A DNA stretch of 15,615 nt from JAWUVP01 sp034112285 (GTDB lineage: Bacteria > Pseudomonadota > Gammaproteobacteria > JABDGN01): the NCBI GenBank assembly GCA_034112285.1, contig JAWUVP010000031.1, forward strand, positions 1-15,615, written 5' to 3'. This document shows positions 14,974-15,615 of this stretch, piece after piece. Position 1 is the first letter of the stretch, and every line of letters starts with the position of its first letter. The notes under the pieces were generated by a model. It searched no databases. It was not told the origin of the DNA and was given only the letters and a program-made list of their open reading frames with translations. The position numbers were made by a program, and so were the translations under genes.

Positions 14974-14985
14974 GGTTTACCTCCA

Positions 14986-15123
14986 GTAGCACTACATTAT
15001 GCAACGGCCAACAACAAGCAACAGCTTGAGTGCTGCAGACAGCATATTAAAACTCATGTACAAAAACTAGGCGAAGACTTCAATCGCTGCCAAACATGCG
15101 TGCGCTACCATAAAGTTAATTAA
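14986..15123 (+). pseudogene. Probable remnant of an rmuC 3' end
   Basis: A frame ending in TAA (15121-15123) contains HIKTHVQKLGEDFNR, identical at 8 of 15 positions to residues 315-329 of the intact RmuC in this window (IIQEHLGHLGKDFNR). Over 36 aligned bases (11437-11472 against 15067-15102) I count 26 identities, and several differences are synonymous third-position changes. Upstream, in another frame, SSTTL (from about 14985) matches RmuC SPTTL, but the spacing is about 23 nt shorter, so a deletion and a frameshift are implied. No start or catalytic domain remains. The TPR gene's start and ribosome site lie at its left edge. Confidence 0.5.
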
Positions 15124-15615
15124 GCGCCTCTCGCGCACCAGCAAACAATTGCAACCATGAGCTATCTTCACCATCGGCTTCAGGAGTCCATGACCATTGT
15201 GCATTTCTAAACACCCGTTCTGGGTGCGGCATCATGATGGTAGCACGACCATCTGCAGTCGTTAAAGCGGTAATGCCCTCTGCTGAGCCATTAGGGTTGA
15301 AGGGATAACGTTCGGTGGCAAGACCTTGGTGATCAATGTAGCGCATAGCCACATCGCTTTGATTAATATCACCCGACACGCGACCTTCGCCATGCGCCAC
15401 AACAATGGGAAGTTGCCAGCCTTGTAAGTTTGTTAGCATTAATGAGGGAGATTTCATGACTTCTACCATCACAAAGCGCGCCTCAAATTGTTCTGACGTG
15501 TTGCGCACAAATTCAGGCCATTGCGCTGCGCCTGGAATTAAACTTTTTAATTGCGACAACATTTGGCAGCCGTTACAGACACCGAGGCTCAAGGTGTTTT
15601 CGCGCGCAAAAAATT
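15116..15615 (-). CDS. purL: Phosphoribosylformylglycinamidine synthase, C-terminal part (partial)
   Basis: PurL converts FGAR, glutamine and ATP to FGAM, the fourth step of purine synthesis. Only the last 165 codons are in the window; the gene continues past 15615. They form the C-terminal glutamine amidotransferase domain of the long, single-chain gammaproteobacterial PurL. The nucleophile cysteine lies in LGVCNGCQM, and the His/Glu pair of the catalytic triad in MMPHPERVFR. PGAAQWPEFVRNTSEQFEAR and HGEGRV also match E. coli closely. The reading frame is open to the edge (FFARENTLSLGVCNGC), so the TTG at 15592 is an internal leucine and not a start. The gene ends normally at 15116. The 3' end abuts the rmuC remnant, and no terminator is visible after it. 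Confidence 0.97.
   Translation of the reverse strand, partial: FFARENTLSLGVCNGCQMLSQLKSLIPGAAQWPEFVRNTSEQFEARFVMVEVMKSPSLMLTNLQGWQLPIVVAHGEGRVSGDINQSDVAMRYIDHQGLATERYPFNPNGSAEGITALTTADGRATIMMPHPERVFRNAQWSWTPEADGEDSSWLQLFAGAREALN

Noticed and set aside
15116..15592. TTG at 15592 as a start codon giving a 158-residue protein
   Set aside because: The frame is open to the window edge and upstream residues FFARENT match E. coli PurL, so this is an internal leucine of a partial gene.
1..15615. CRISPR array, transposase or toxin-antitoxin pair
   Set aside because: No regularly spaced direct repeats, no DDE-type or serine recombinase ORF, and no small gene pair with a recognisable toxin were seen.

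Overview
This window looks like chromosomal sequence from a gammaproteobacterium. It carries RdgC (known from beta/gammaproteobacteria), a large FadE-type acyl-CoA dehydrogenase, a FadD closely similar to the E. coli enzyme and the end of the long single-chain PurL. Two adjacent genes encode eukaryotic-like proteins: a SET + MYND protein, and a TPR / ATP-grasp-like / TPR protein. Together with modest GC and many small repeats and gene remnants, this suggests a host-associated lineage such as the Legionellales (Legionella, Coxiella, Berkiella). That placement is inference and was not tested by any search.

Layout. 1-1410: tRNA-Glu(UUC) and an orphan multi-pass membrane protein, both on the minus strand. 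1508-2422: rdgC on plus with its own promoter. 2423-2697: a convergent gap filled by a repeat element with two 48-bp inverted arms; the right arm supplies the stop codon of the next gene. 2695-4771: fadD followed by an overlapping hotdog thioesterase (minus). 4772-5122: a divergent control region with a 17-bp palindrome, a candidate promoter and a doubtful 40-codon ORF. 5123-6475: a sodium:solute symporter (plus), converging on fadE; the fadE terminator lies partly inside the symporter's last codons. 6507-10434: a probable minus-strand operon of site-2 protease, gdpD and fadE. 10474-11601: rmuC on plus. 11804-14973: the two eukaryotic-like genes, convergent, with a decayed gene between them. 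14986-15123: a probable broken second rmuC 3' end. 15116-15615: the C-terminal end of purL, cut by the window edge.

How the genes fit together. FadD activates fatty acids to acyl-CoA, the thioesterase can reverse this, and FadE carries out the first dehydrogenation of beta-oxidation, so the centre of the window is mainly lipid use. RdgC and RmuC are DNA recombination/maintenance proteins. The most interesting part is 11602-15123. Intact rmuC and a diverged rmuC 3' remnant, in the same orientation, flank a block holding the SET-MYND gene, a degraded gene and the TPR/ATP-grasp gene. The simplest reading is that a block of eukaryotic-like, possibly effector, genes was inserted at an ancestral rmuC-purL junction.
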